A DNA stretch of 61,365 nucleotides from Tubiluchus corallicola (GCA_030141605.1 JAQGDQ010001120.1:1-61365); one strand, 5' to 3'; positions 33,568-44,650 are shown, counted from the first letter of the stretch. Notes: a model not told the origin generated them from the letters alone. Numbers and translations: made by a program.

Positions 33568-35070
33568 GGTGGGTGTTTTCTACCCCCGTCTATAAAACTT
33601 AATTATTGTATATTCTCACAGTCACATTACAATTTTCTCACAAAAACATGTACATTAAACTTGTATTAAACATAAATAATAGCTCTCTTTAACTGCTGTT
33701 TTTTTTCTTTCAATTTCTCCTGCTGCTGTTATTGTAGATTCTGTAGTGCAAGAGTTTGCAATAGGATTGCTGCGGGTAAAAAGAAAAACAAAAGAACAAC
33801 AGAAGGAATACAGAATAAATTATTTGTCTCAATAACATTATACGAAGGTTATATGAAAATAAATTTCTCAGCAAAATTTTTGTAACGTCAACATCGTTCC
33901 AATTACTGTCGAGAATTATAGTGCCGACCATCCGTGCAGATGAAATTTTTGCTTTTCACATTTGCCTTAAAAAATCAGCTTTGTAACCAGAAAGTAATCG
34001 TTGAACATTCAAATCATAAACGTGTCCGGTGGATATATCAGTTTCACAATTCTACATAAAGTCTGGAACACGATACTCAATTTTTATACATGTCTAAGAT
34101 AGAGTATAAACGTGTCCTGTGGATAGATTAGTTTCACAATTCTACATGCAAGTCTGAAACACGATACTCAATTTTTATACATGTCTAAGATAGACCAAAG
34201 CATATGATAAGTGAATTTTACATATTGCTTAATAAACTCGGCCAAATTCTCTTAAATGTGTAATCTTATTGTTATAAGTAGCTGTGTAAAAAAACTTGAG
34301 GATTTAAACTTGTTCAGCCCATGCTATTAGATGCAATAATTGCTACGCATTCAAAAATTGTGAAAGGGATTTTAAAGTACATTTCAAAAAACTTTGGATA
34401 CAAAATTATTTTTAGTAATTTAAAATGTTTCCGCCAACTGGTAGTGTCACTGTTTTACTAACCCAGAGTGCAGCAAAAACGTCGATAATTCACCAGATAA
34501 TATTAATGTTGTTGACAAGATAAGGTACTTTCGCCATTAATTAAAGAATATACCAGCTCTGTCTCAAACAACAAAACGACAAGAATAAATTTAACAACTT
34601 TATTGTAACTCGCAAAGCAACGAGGTTATAACTAGAAAGATGAGCGCAACGGAAAACTAAGAAGTTGAAAACAAAAGGGCAACTTTGCAAAAGGGATGAA
34701 GTTGATAACACTAGCAACACGCATGTATACTGGCGTTTATCTTAAGTAAAGTAAAATGGTAAACTTATTAAGTTTAAACGGTTACATGGCTTCATCATTT
34801 AACGCCATCTACATTTTTCTCTAACTTTTGCTGCAGCAGCAAATGCTCCAGTACAAACATCCTTCAGTTTTGCTTTTATTCACACAACATAAACTGTGTC
34901 TCCATAAATCTCAAAAACGTAAGAGATGCATTAGGCCTGGGAAGGAACTCCAAAAATTGATGTAAACTTTTTGCACTTTCGTAAGTTTTAGGCTTTTGGG
35001 GCTTTTTGGAGTGTAAAATCAAGAAATTTGTCCGGCTTTGTGGTTTAATTTTGTTGATTTTTGTTTCGAA
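33568..35070. other. Non-coding DNA with one local duplication
   Basis: No supported exon. A ~92-bp segment (ATAAACGTGTCC...TACATGTCTAAGATAGA) is duplicated in tandem at about 34018-34195. Otherwise nothing is recognised. Confidence 0.5.
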
Positions 35071-35077
35071 AAAACCC

Positions 35078-35317
35078 TCATAAGACCTCTTCCAGGCCCC
35101 GCCCTCCTAGCTGGCTCTTGTCCTCTGATTTCGGTTGGTGACGAGGTAGCAGCCTTATGTCCATATTCACAGAACTGCAGTATTTAACACAGGTTTTTCT
35201 GCAGAGTTCCTTCTGTGTGAAATTACGACAATCTTCACATTTATGTTTGCGGACACAACTGCATGATAGCCCAAACTGGCTTCTCCCTTGCGGACACAAT
35301 TTCGACCTGCCCTGCAT
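35078..35317 (-). CDS. Unrecognised Cys-rich open frame, doubtful
   Basis: A 79-codon minus-strand frame has eight cysteines packed into its middle (SCSCVRKHKCEDC and ELCRKTCVKYC). No acceptor, promoter or similarity is clear. Its 5' part lies in a small local repeat: TTGCGGACACAACTGCATG and related phrases occur three times at about 35250-35385, which weakens the case for a gene. It could be a fragment of a secreted Cys-rich domain or chance. I do not assign a function. Confidence 0.2.
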   Translation of the reverse strand: MQGRSKLCPQGRSQFGLSCSCVRKHKCEDCRNFTQKELCRKTCVKYCSSVNMDIRLLPRHQPKSEDKSQLGGRGLEEVL

Positions 35318-35512
35318 GATAGCCTAAACTAGTTTCTCCCTTGCGGACACAACTGCATGGCAGCCTAAACTGGCTTCTCCCTTCACAGAGTGCAAAATTG
35401 GCTTCCCATTACCTCCTTCATTTGTCAAACTTGCTTGAATCCAATGATGAAGCACAATGTTACAGTTCTCAGCTCACTGTGTCTTAAACGTTCGTGTTTA
35501 AATTAGCTTTAA

Positions 35513-35974
35513 CCCTTTCATACCCGTTGTATCCCGTGGGATACGAGAGTATTTTCTGCCTTTAAAATTAATAAAATTTTAAAACTGACAATTATTTGAT
35601 CTTTAATAGTTATTTTGATTTAAGCCAATAACAATAGACTAAAAATAGTGATAAAATGGCAAACTAAAAAATCTACATAGCATAAAAAACTGCGCAAGGT
35701 ACAGTACTTTAGAGACGACTTTGTACAGATCAGCATAGCATGCATACTAAATGTCTTAAATACTTTAAAAAAATATCAGCAGTTGCAAAATTAAGCACAG
35801 TTTATGCTTCCATTGAATCCCAATGTATCCCGTGGGATACAGGCAATTTTTAGCACGTATATTTGGCACAGGTAGAAAAAAATAATTATTATGTGTAAAC
35901 AAGATGGACATACTGAACAAAAGTACCAAGCCAAAAAATTTTTCTTACTAAAAAATAATTTGGGACTGAAAGGG
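35513..35974 (+). mobile_element. piggyBac-type MITE, copy 1
   Basis: The 462-bp element runs from CCCTTTCATACCC to GGGACTGAAAGGG and is flanked on both sides by TTAA (35509-35512, 35975-35978), the piggyBac target site. The subterminal 16-mer GTATCCCGTGGGATAC occurs at 35529-35544 and 35825-35840 and may be a transposase binding site. It has no transposase. The inverted partner is at 37974-38427. Confidence 0.85.
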
Positions 35975-36075
35975 TTAATACAAAAACAAATTCTTTTGAT
36001 GGCAAAGGATCGCCCATACTTAAGCAGTTACTAGTATAAACGTTTAGTAGAACGTTTAGCCATTGAAAAAATAGA

Positions 36076-36825
36076 TAGTTCTTTTGTTCAACTACTTGAT
36101 TTAATGCTCTTTTGTTCAACTACTTGATTTAATGTTGTTTTGTTCACAACTACTTGATTTAATGCTCTTTTGTTCAACTACTTGATTTAATGCTCTTTTG
36201 TTCACAACTACTTGATTTAATGCTCTTTTATTCAACTACTTGATTTAATGCTCTTTTATTCAACTAGTTGATTTAATGTTGTTTTGTTCACAACTACTTG
36301 ATTTAATGTTGTTTTGTTCAACTACTTGATTTAATGCTCTTTTGTTCACAACTACTTGATTTAATGCTCTTTTGTTCACAACTACTTGATTTAATGCTCT
36401 TTTGTTCACAACTACTTGATTTAATGCTCTTTTTTCAACTACTTGATTTAATGCTCTTTTATTCAACTAGTTGATTTAATGTTGTTTTGTTCACAACTAC
36501 TTGATTTAATGCTCTTTTGTTCAACTAGTTGATTTAATGTTGTTTTGTTCACAACTACTTGATTTAATGTTCTTTTGTTCAACTACTTGATTTAATGCTC
36601 TTTTGTTCAACTAGTTGATTGAATGTTGTTTTGTTCACAACTACTTGATTTAATGCTCTTTTGTTCAACTACTTGATTTAATGCTCTTTTGTTCAACTAC
36701 TTGATTTAATGCTCTTTTGTTCAACTACTTGATTTAATGCTCTTTTGTTCAACTACTTGATTTAATGTTGTTTTGTTCACAACTACTTGATTTAATGTTC
36801 TTTTGTTCAACTACTTGATTTAATA
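36076..36825. repeat. 28/30-bp minisatellite
   Basis: About 26 units of ACTACTTGATTTAATG followed by CTCTTTTGTTCA. Units with TTCAAC are 28 bp and units with TTCACAAC are 30 bp. Variants ACTAGTTGA and TGTTGTTTTG are scattered among them. It carries the core TTGTTCA(C) also seen in the 71-bp and 21-bp arrays. Confidence 0.95.
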
Positions 36826-36893
36826 TACAATCATGGCACAATAGCAAGCAACACATTATGTTTACCTGAATAATTTCCATAATTATTACTTAC

Positions 36894-37010
36894 CTGTTCT
36901 TGTTGCTTCTTTTCCTCCAGCAAACCATATATAATTAGAGAAGGTAAGTGAGAAATAAACAGGTCGTTCTCCCTCTCCGTACATTCCTCACGTTCTCTCT
37001 CTCCGTACAT
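36894..37010 (-). CDS. Candidate minus-strand exon, unidentified
   Basis: A 39-codon open frame (…NDLFISHLPSLIIYGLLEEK, then KQQEQ) ends at a perfect donor AACAG|GTAAGTAAT. The amino-acid sequence looks protein-like, but I do not recognise it. The 5' half holds a 26-bp tandem duplication (GAATGTACGGAGAG...), so the true start is unclear. On the opposite strand a strong acceptor (CTTCTTTTCCTCCAG) and donor (GAAG|GTAAGT) bracket 23 nt (36921-36943). The strand is therefore not certain. It lies downstream of the stop codon of the 37738-42235 gene, so it would belong to another gene or isoform. Confidence 0.3.
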
Positions 37011-37337
37011 TCCTCAATACGAACCGAAACAGCCACCAAAGCAGCCGATTCTGACCCCTCTAACTACCCCCTGTTACAGTTACGTACGTGGTGGGGTGCT
37101 ATTATCATTTAGCAACTGACATTTTCCCAAAATGTCACCTACATCAATGCTGTGACACAATTCCCTACAGGCTCATTGAATATGGAACCCATCCGAAGAT
37201 GTTTTCAAAATGAATCTCTGCTTAAACATGCTACAGCAGAGGAACTATAATAAACTTTATCAGCATTGCAGTCTAGAACAATATTTTAAGGTAAAGACAA
37301 TAAAGTCATGACAATAGCTGAGTTTATAGTACAAATG
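37011..37337. other. Non-coding DNA, nothing recognised
   Basis: No gene or repeat seen. It is followed by the likely 3' end of the minus-strand gene. Confidence 0.4.
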
Positions 37338-37338
37338 C

Positions 37339-37344
37339 TTTATT
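37339..37344 (-). promoter_or_regulatory. Candidate poly(A) signal of the minus-strand gene
   Basis: AATAAA on the minus strand, about 400 nt after the stop codon at 37738. The 3' UTR between them includes a ~60-bp tandem pair at about 37405-37505 (ACACCAATCAG...CAAGATTCAACTTGTCCA). Confidence 0.45.
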
Positions 37345-37737
37345 GGATGTTTTACAAATTAGGAATTATTTCCTATTTAACCTCTAAAGTCTAAATCTAA
37401 ATTAGAATTTATACACCAATCAGCTTATATACAAGCAAGATTCAACTTGTCCAGCGACAGGTATATACACCAATCAGTGTATATACAAACAAGATTCAAC
37501 TTGTCCAATGTGTGTTTTACATAATAATTACTACATATTAAAATCCTGTTCTGTCCTACCAAGTTTTACTGTATAAACAAGTAATATTGTTTTTTACAGA
37601 CATCAGAGAAATCAGCCATTGCTTTCTCCTGAACTGAGGCAAAGTCATTTAACGATAACGCAGATCTTTCGATAGTCTCTTTGTCAATATCTTTTGTAAG
37701 GTAGGTATAATACAGTTTATATTTTCACACTGTTCAC

Positions 37738-37902
37738 CTAGCTATGTATGACATTGGATGTATCGCACAGACTGTCTCCCTTTACCGGAGATGCGGTAAG
37801 ATGCTGCCATGGATCCTGGACCATTGAAGGGTGATAATAATCACTTATGTTGCTTTGCCGTTCGCCCGAAAACTTGTGTTGTTCATACTGTTTACCAAAA
37901 CC
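37738..37902 (-). CDS. Unrecognised gene, last coding exon
   Basis: The acceptor is TATTTTTTGCAG. It has 54 codons, GFGKQYEQHKFSGERQSNIS to CDTSNVIHS, then TAG. It begins in phase 0, matching the end of the upstream exon. Confidence 0.68.
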   Translation of the reverse strand, partial: GFGKQYEQHKFSGERQSNISDYYHPSMVQDPWQHLTASPVKGDSLCDTSNVIHS

Positions 37903-40900
37903 CTGCAAAAAATATACAGAACTTGGGAATTAAACATTGCTTAATAATCAAAGTTGTACACCATTAATGTTAACCCTTTCAGTCCCAAATTATTTTTGTA
38001 ATAAGAAAAAATTTTTTGGCTTGGGACTTTTGTTCAGTATGTCCATCTTGTTTACACATAATTATATTTTTCTACCTGTGTCCGTGTGCCAAATATAGTC
38101 TGTATCCCACGGGATACATTGGGATTCAATGGAAGCATAAAATGTGCTTCATTTTGCAACTGCTGATAATTTTTAAAGTATTTAAGACATTTAGTATGCA
38201 TGCTATGCTGATCTATACAAAGTCGTCTCTAAAGTACTGTACCTTGCGCAGTTTTTATGCTATGTAGATTTTCTAGTTTGCCATTTTATCACCATTTTAG
38301 TCTATTGTTATTGGCTTAAATCAAAACAACTATTAACAGATCAAATAACTATCACTTTTAAAATTTTATTAATTTTAAAGGCAGAAAATATTCTCGTATC
38401 CCACGGGATACAACGGGTATGAAAGGGTTAAGAATTGTTATGCTTTTGTGGTAACATTACGATTTACTATTAACGATAGTTTTGAGCTGCACAATCCTAC
38501 AGTAAGCATGGAACAAATTACCATTTGAAAATTTACGCTATAGGTGATATGTGGAGAAAGTATGAATGAGTGAAAATTCATTCGACTTTCATTTTTTAAA
38601 AAGTCGTCTCTGTGAGAAGAAATTGCATTGCTTTGCCCGACACAATTCAAAATAATCATCAAATCCAAACTTTTGCATACGTGTTTTTAAAATCTTTGCA
38701 AAAAATATGCAACGTTAGTGAAAACCCACTGTATGAGAAATGATGAGTGAACATTTGAATTTGTAATGACAAGATAGCCTAACCTGTATGCAGTGGCATA
38801 TCTAATGAGGGGAGGAGCAAGGGGAGCAACAGCTCCCCCTAGGAGATTTTTCAAAATTGGTAGCTTTTCGATAATTTTTTAGTTCACTTGTGAAGTTGTT
38901 GAACAATAATCGGCTGAATTAGATAAAGTCCTGCCTTCGTTTTACAATGGAAAAGGATAGATTGTCTCTGCATTGAAAGTGACTTAGTAACTGAAGTAGA
39001 TTATAATGAAGTTACACATTACTTTGCTACAATGAAGTCTAGATGAGAGAGACTGTTGTAGTTCCTTCTTGATACATTTTTCACAATGACTCATTTTGTT
39101 TTCATTTTACGTTTGAAATTAAAATAATTCAATAATGCTCATTCTTATCATGTTTTCATATTTAAGAACTTGCTGTAAACTTTTAATTTTGTTTTAATTT
39201 TAAACACAAAATAACAATTATGTACTTCCTTTAAAACTGTGTCTTTCTCGTGTTTAGCTTGAATACCAGTCTATAAACCCATAGTGTTTTTGTTCACTAA
39301 ATGAACTTACTTTGATATATGAATGATAGCTTGAATACCAGTCTATAACCCAACACAAAAACACAAAAAAACAAACACAAACCCAATTCACAATGAACTT
39401 ACTTTGATATATGAATGATAGCTTGAATACAGTCTATAACCCATAGTGTTTTGTTCACTAAATGAACTTACTTTGAAAAACAAACATCTATAACCCATAG
39501 TGTTTTTGTTCACAAATGAACTTACTTTGATATATGAATGATAGCTTGAATACTAGTCTATAACCCATAGTGTTTTTGTTCACTAAATGAACTTACTTTG
39601 ATATATGAATGATAGCTTGAATACCAGTCTATAACCCATAGTGTTTTTGTTCACTAAATGAACTTACTTTGATATATGAATGATAGCTTGAATACCAGTC
39701 TATAACCCCATAGTGTTTTTGTTCACTAAATGAACTTACTTTGATATATGAATGATAGCTTGAATACCAGTCTATAAACCCATAGTGTTTTTGTTCACTA
39801 AATGAACTTACTTTGATATATGAATGATAGCTTGAATACCAGTCTATAACCCCATAGTGTTTTTGTTCACTAAATGAACTTACTTTGATATATGAATGAT
39901 AGCTTGAATACCAGTCTATAACCCATAGTGTTTTTGTTCACTAAATGAACTTACTTTGATATATGAATGATAGCTTGAATACCAGTCTATAACCCCATAG
40001 TGTTTTTGTTCACTAAATGAACTTACTTTGATATATGAATGATAGCTTGAATACCAGTCTATAACCCATAGTGTTTTTGTTCACTAAATGAACTTACTTT
40101 GATATATGAATGATAGCTTGAATACTAGTCTATAACCCATAGTGTTTTTGTTCACTAAATGAACTTACTTTGATATATGAATGATAGCTTGAATACTAGT
40201 CTATAACCCATAGTGTTTTTGTTCACTAAATGAACTTACTTTGATATATGAATGATAGCTTGAATACTAGTCTATAACCCATAGTGTTTTTGTTCACTAA
40301 ATGAACTTACTTTGATATATGAATGATAGCTTGAATACTAGTCTATAACCCATAGTGTTTTTGTTCACTAAATGAACTTACTTTGATATATGAATGATAG
40401 CTTGAATACTAGTCTATAACCCATAGTGTTTTTGTTCACTAAATGAACTTACTTTGATATATGAATGATAGCTTGAATACTAGTCTATAACCCATAGTGT
40501 TTTTGTTCACTAAATGAACTTACTTTGATATATGAATGATAGCTTGAATACTAGTCTATAACCCATAGTGTTTTTGTTCACTAAATGAACTTACTTTGAT
40601 ATATGAATGATAGCTTGAATACTAGTCTATAACCCATAGTGTTTTTGTTCACTAAATGAACTTACTTTGATATATGAATGATAGCTTGAATACTAGTCTA
40701 TAACCCATAGTGTTTTTGTTCACTAAATGAACTTACTTTGATATATGAATGATAGCTTGAATACTAGTCTATAACCCATAGTGTTTTTGTTCACTAAATG
40801 AACTTACTTTGATATATGAATGATAGCTTGAATACTAGTCTATAACCCATAGTGTTTTTGTTCACTAAATGAACTTACTTTGATATATGAATGATAGCTT

Positions 40901-42235
40901 GAATACTAGTCTATAACCTATGGTGTTTTTGTTGACTAAATGAACTTACTTTGATATATGAATGATAGCTTGAATACTAGTCTATAACCCATAGTGTTTT
41001 TGTTCACTAAATGAACTTACTTTGATATATGAATGATAGCTTGAATACTAGTCTATAACCCATAGTGTTTTTGTTCACAAAATGAACTTACTTTGATATA
41101 TGAATGATAGCTTGAATACTAGTCTATAACCCGTAGTGTTTTTGTTCACTAAATGAACTTACTTTGATATATGAATGATAGCTTGAATACTAGTCTATAA
41201 CCCATAGTGTTTTTGTTCACTAAATGAACTTACTTTGATATATGAATGATAGCTTGAATACTAGTCTATAACCCATAGTGTTTTTGTTCACTAAATGAAC
41301 TTACTTTGATATATGAATGATAGCTTGAATACTAGTCTATAACCCATAGTGTTTTTGTTCACAAAATGAACTTACTTTGATATATGAATGATAGCTTGAA
41401 TACTAGTCTATAACCCATAGTGTTTTTGTTCACTAAATGAACTTACTTTGTTATGTGAATGATAGCTTGAATACTAGTCTATAACCCGTGGTGTTTTTGT
41501 TCACTAAATGAACTTACTTTGATATATGAATGATAGCTTGAATACTAGTCTATAACCCATAGTGTTTTTGTTCACTAAATGAACTTACTTTGATATATGA
41601 ATGATAGCTTGAATACTAGTCTACAACCCATAGTGTTTTTGTTCACTAAATGAACTTACTTTGTTATATGAATGATAGCTTGAATACTAGTCTATAACCC
41701 ATAGTGTTTTTGTTCACTAAATGAACTTACTTTGATATATGAATGATAGCTTGAATACTAGTCTATAACCCATAGTGTTTTTGTTCACTAAATGAACTTA
41801 CTTTGTTATTATTATAAAATCTCCTGCCTCGGCCGTTATTAAAATCACCAGCCCGCTTGTTAGACAGAGGTCTACACTGTTGAGAAATGTACTGAGATCC
41901 TTGCCACACGTCGTGAGCAGGACTTTGATGAGGCGAATACAATGGGATAAAATCAGATGCATTGTCCTCATTTCTCGGGCTGTACGGTGGCGCCCCGTGC
42001 CACGCCTCGTGTCGAGGGCTACTACTATGCCGGGGCGTCGAACACAATGGAATAAAATCTGTTGGACTGTACTCATTTCTTGGCGATGGGCTCTGTGACG
42101 GGGGTCGATTTGGACCCCATTGAGTTACTGGTGGGTTATACTGTCTGTATCTTGGACTCGAAGCACCAGTTTGGTCCGCGGCAGGCGAAAATTTCTTGTA
42201 CATGTTCCTAACCGTTTTCTGCAGGTTTATAGGCT
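37738..42235 (-). CDS. Unrecognised Pro/Ser/Asn-rich protein, last two exons
   Basis: Two minus-strand exons (42235-41802 and 37902-37738) join in phase 0 and give about 198 residues ending in a stop. The first begins mid-protein: two bases, then PINLQKTVRNMYKKFSPAAD. The product has an imperfect repeat of about 30 residues: SPRNEYSPTDFIPLCS...HEAWHG, then SPRNEDNASDFIPLYS...HDVWQG, and a weaker echo ISDYYHPSMVQDPWQH in the last exon. A short GRGRRFYNNN stretch is RGG-like. The echo across the intron, the good splice sites and the matching phase support a real gene. Low complexity suggests a disordered, perhaps RNA-associated protein, but I recognise no family. Upstream exons were not found. 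The 3.9-kb intron holds a piggyBac MITE and the 71-bp array. Confidence 0.7.
37974..38427 (-). mobile_element. piggyBac-type MITE, copy 2 (inverted)
   Basis: A 454-bp element, reverse complement of 35513-35974 with scattered differences. It is flanked by TTAA (37970-37973, 38428-38431), with ends CCCTTTCAGTCCC and GGGTATGAAAGGG. The 16-mer GTATCCCACGGGATAC occurs at 38102-38117 and 38396-38411. It lies in the intron of the unrecognised minus-strand gene. Confidence 0.85.
38432..39255. other. Intronic DNA, nothing recognised
   Basis: This is unique-looking AT-rich sequence between the MITE and the 71-bp array. Confidence 0.5.
39256..41805. repeat. 71-bp minisatellite rooted at a splice donor
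   Basis: About 35 units of 71 bp, nearly identical after a disturbed start at 39340-39500. On the minus strand each unit contains TATCAAAGTAAGTTCATTTA, and the last (first transcribed) unit merges with the exon at 41802 where CAAA|GTAAGTTCATTTA is the real donor. Each unit also holds the hairpin-like GTTCACTAAATGAAC. The homogeneity points to recent amplification or gene conversion. Confidence 0.96.
41802..42235 (-). CDS. Unrecognised gene, penultimate exon
   Basis: Acceptor TTGTTGTTTTTCAG; two bases complete a codon, then 144 codons to ...RRFYNNNK. Donor AACAAA|GTAAGTTCATT. The donor is the first unit of the 71-bp minisatellite on its intron side. Confidence 0.72.
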
Positions 42236-42540
42236 CTGAAAAACAACAAAAAATGATACAATGTTAGTAAACTTGGCCGCTCTAGATAGTTACTTATTGT
42301 TATCTCTATCGAAAGGTGCATAGAAAGTATTAAGCCTGGTTCATCGTCAACTTTTGTAATTTACAGCCATAGATAAAACATGCAGCACCAGGAAGTAGTT
42401 CTTGTGCCTAATTTTAGCGTCTAATCTTTGGTATAATTCAATAAATTATCCTACCGCACTTTAATTAGTTGTATAAATGCTAATAATGTAACAAACTTAT
42501 ACAGAGAATTACATATAAATACATAGGTAGCATTGTATGC
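42236..42540. other. Intron upstream of the 42235 exon, nothing recognised
   Basis: AT-rich sequence with no further exon recognised. It leads into the GTAG microsatellite. Confidence 0.4.
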
Positions 42541-42542
42541 AT

Positions 42543-42935
42543 GTTTAGGTAGGTAGGTAGGTTGGTAGGTTGGTAGGTAGGTAGGTAGGTAGATAGGTAG
42601 ATAGGTGGGTAAGTAGGTAAGTGGGTAAATAGGTAAGGAGGTAGGTAGGTGGGTCTGTAGGTAGGTAGGTAGGTCTATAGGTAGGTAGGTCAGTAGGTAC
42701 ATACGTAGATAGGTAGGTGGGTATAGGTAGATAGATAGGTCTGTAGGTAGGTAGGTGGGTAGGTAGGTCTATAGGTAGGTAGGCCAGTAGGTACATATGT
42801 AGATAGGTAGCTGGGTACATAACTAGGTAGGTAGGTGAGTAGGTAAGTGGATAGGTAGGTGGGTAGGCAGGTAGGTTGTAAGTAGGTAGGTAGGTGGGTA
42901 GGTAGGTGAGTAGGTAAGTAGGTAGGCAGGTAGGT
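42543..42935. repeat. (GTAG)n microsatellite, imperfect
   Basis: Nearly 400 bp of GTAGGTAGGTAG with interspersed GTGG, ATAG and TTGG variants and a ~90-bp internal duplication (around GTACATA-GTAGATAGGTAG at 42697 and 42792). Confidence 0.95.
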
Positions 42936-42949
42936 ATAAATGTGTCTAG

Positions 42950-44222
42950 TGTTCACACAAACGTGTCTATTGTTCATACAAACACATCTATTGTTCACAT
43001 GAATGCGTCTACTGTTCACACGATTACACTTTTGTTCACATGAACCCATCTATTGTTCACAGAAACACGTCTACTATTCAGACAAACACACCTATTGTTC
43101 ACACGAACGAGTCTATTGTTGACATGAACACGTCTATGTTCACATGAATGCATCTGTTGTTCACACGAATGCATTTATTGTTGACATGAACACGTCTATG
43201 TTCACATGAATATTGTTGACATGCATTTATTGTTGACATGAACATGTCTATGTTCACATGAATGCATCTGTTGTTCACACGAATGCATTTATTGTTGACA
43301 TGAGCATGTCTATGTTCACATGAATGCATCTGTTGTTCACAAGAATGCGTCTATTGTTCACATGAACACGTCTATTGTTCACATGAATGTGCCTATTGTT
43401 CACAAGAATGCGTCTATTGTTCACAAGAATGCGTCTATTGTTCACATGAACACGTCTATTGTTCACGTGAACACGTCTATTGTTCACAAGAATGCGTCTA
43501 TTGTTCACATGAACACGTCTATTGTTCACAAGAACGCATCTATTGTTCACATGAACGTATCTATTGTTCACACGAACATGTCTATTGTTCACGTGAACAC
43601 GTCTATTGTTCATGTGAACACGTCTATTGTTCACAAGAACGCATCTATTGTTCACATGAACGTATCTATTGTTCACACGAACATGTCTATTGTTCATGTG
43701 AACACGTCTATTGTTCATGTGAACACGTCTATTGTTCACAAGAACGCATCTATTGTTCACATGAACGTATCTATTGTTCACATAAACGTGTTTATTGTTC
43801 ACGTGAACACGTCTATTGTTCATGTGAACACGTCTATTGTTCACATGAACGTATCTATTGTTCACACGAACATGTCTATTGTTCACATGAATATGTCTAT
43901 TGCTCACGTGAACACGTCTATTGTTCACATGAATGTGTCTATTGTTCACATCAACACGTCTATTGTTCACATGAATACGTCTATTGTTCACCTGAACACG
44001 TCTATTGCTCACGTGAACACGTCTATTGTTCACATGAACGTGTCTATTGTTCACATGAACACGTCTATTGTTCACATGAACGTGTCTATTGCTCACGTGA
44101 ACACGTCTATTGTTCACATGAACGTGTCTATTGTTCACATGAACACGTCTATTGTTCACATGAACGTGTCTATTGTTCACATGAACACGTCTATTGTTCA
44201 CATGAACGTGTCTATTGTTTAC
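42950..44222. repeat. 21-bp minisatellite with palindromic units
   Basis: About 60 units of roughly 21 bp, TCTATTGTTCACATGAACACG, with variants GTTCACGTGAAC (a perfect 12-bp palindrome containing the E-box CACGTG), GTTCACAAGAACGC and GTTCACACGAAC. The left ~380 bp are more diverged. Since 21 is a multiple of 3, frames of over 300 codons are open on both strands; these are not genes. Confidence 0.96.
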
Positions 44223-44650
44223 ATCTTGCTCTAGACGCGGCGTATGATTTTTAGCGTGGTCTAAGCTGAATGATCTTTCAATGTGAGTTGAACATTAACA
44301 TCATTGATCCCCCCAGGAAATCAGCCAGCAGACCTATAAGTGTAGCTGAATGCATTAAGTTGATTAAAAAGCCGCTTTTAGACGTCCGCTCAAATGAATG
44401 CTGTCATTTGGAGGCAAAGTCATCTTAATTGTGAATCAAGTCGCTTGTGTATAAAACGCTCGTTTACGAGGCATTTGCGCTCGCAATATATTCTCGCCAG
44501 ACTATGAAAAGCTTCGTATAAGTCATTTGTAAAATTGTCACGCGTTTAACTTTCGTGGTTTTTCTTTTAAAAAAACGTGCGTGATGAAGAGTTTGCGTGC
44601 TTTGCGTTAAACTGCGAAAATTCTGTTGACAACATTCGCGAAAAACGACC
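44223..44650. other. Spacer between arrays, nothing recognised
   Basis: No exon supported. A 97-codon frame starts here but runs into the 77-bp array and reads repeated phrases. Confidence 0.4.

Noticed and set aside
41763-41801. Extension of the minus-strand exon into the array (…VSSFSEQKHYGL)
   Set aside because: The frame runs on through the donor GTAAGT and into the repeat. Splicing at 41802 gives a phase-0 join to a good terminal exon, so the read-through end is unlikely.
43275-44234. Frames of over 300 codons on both strands
   Set aside because: A 21-bp repeat with no stop in these frames. Simultaneous openness on both strands and 7-residue periodicity mark it as a repeat by-product.
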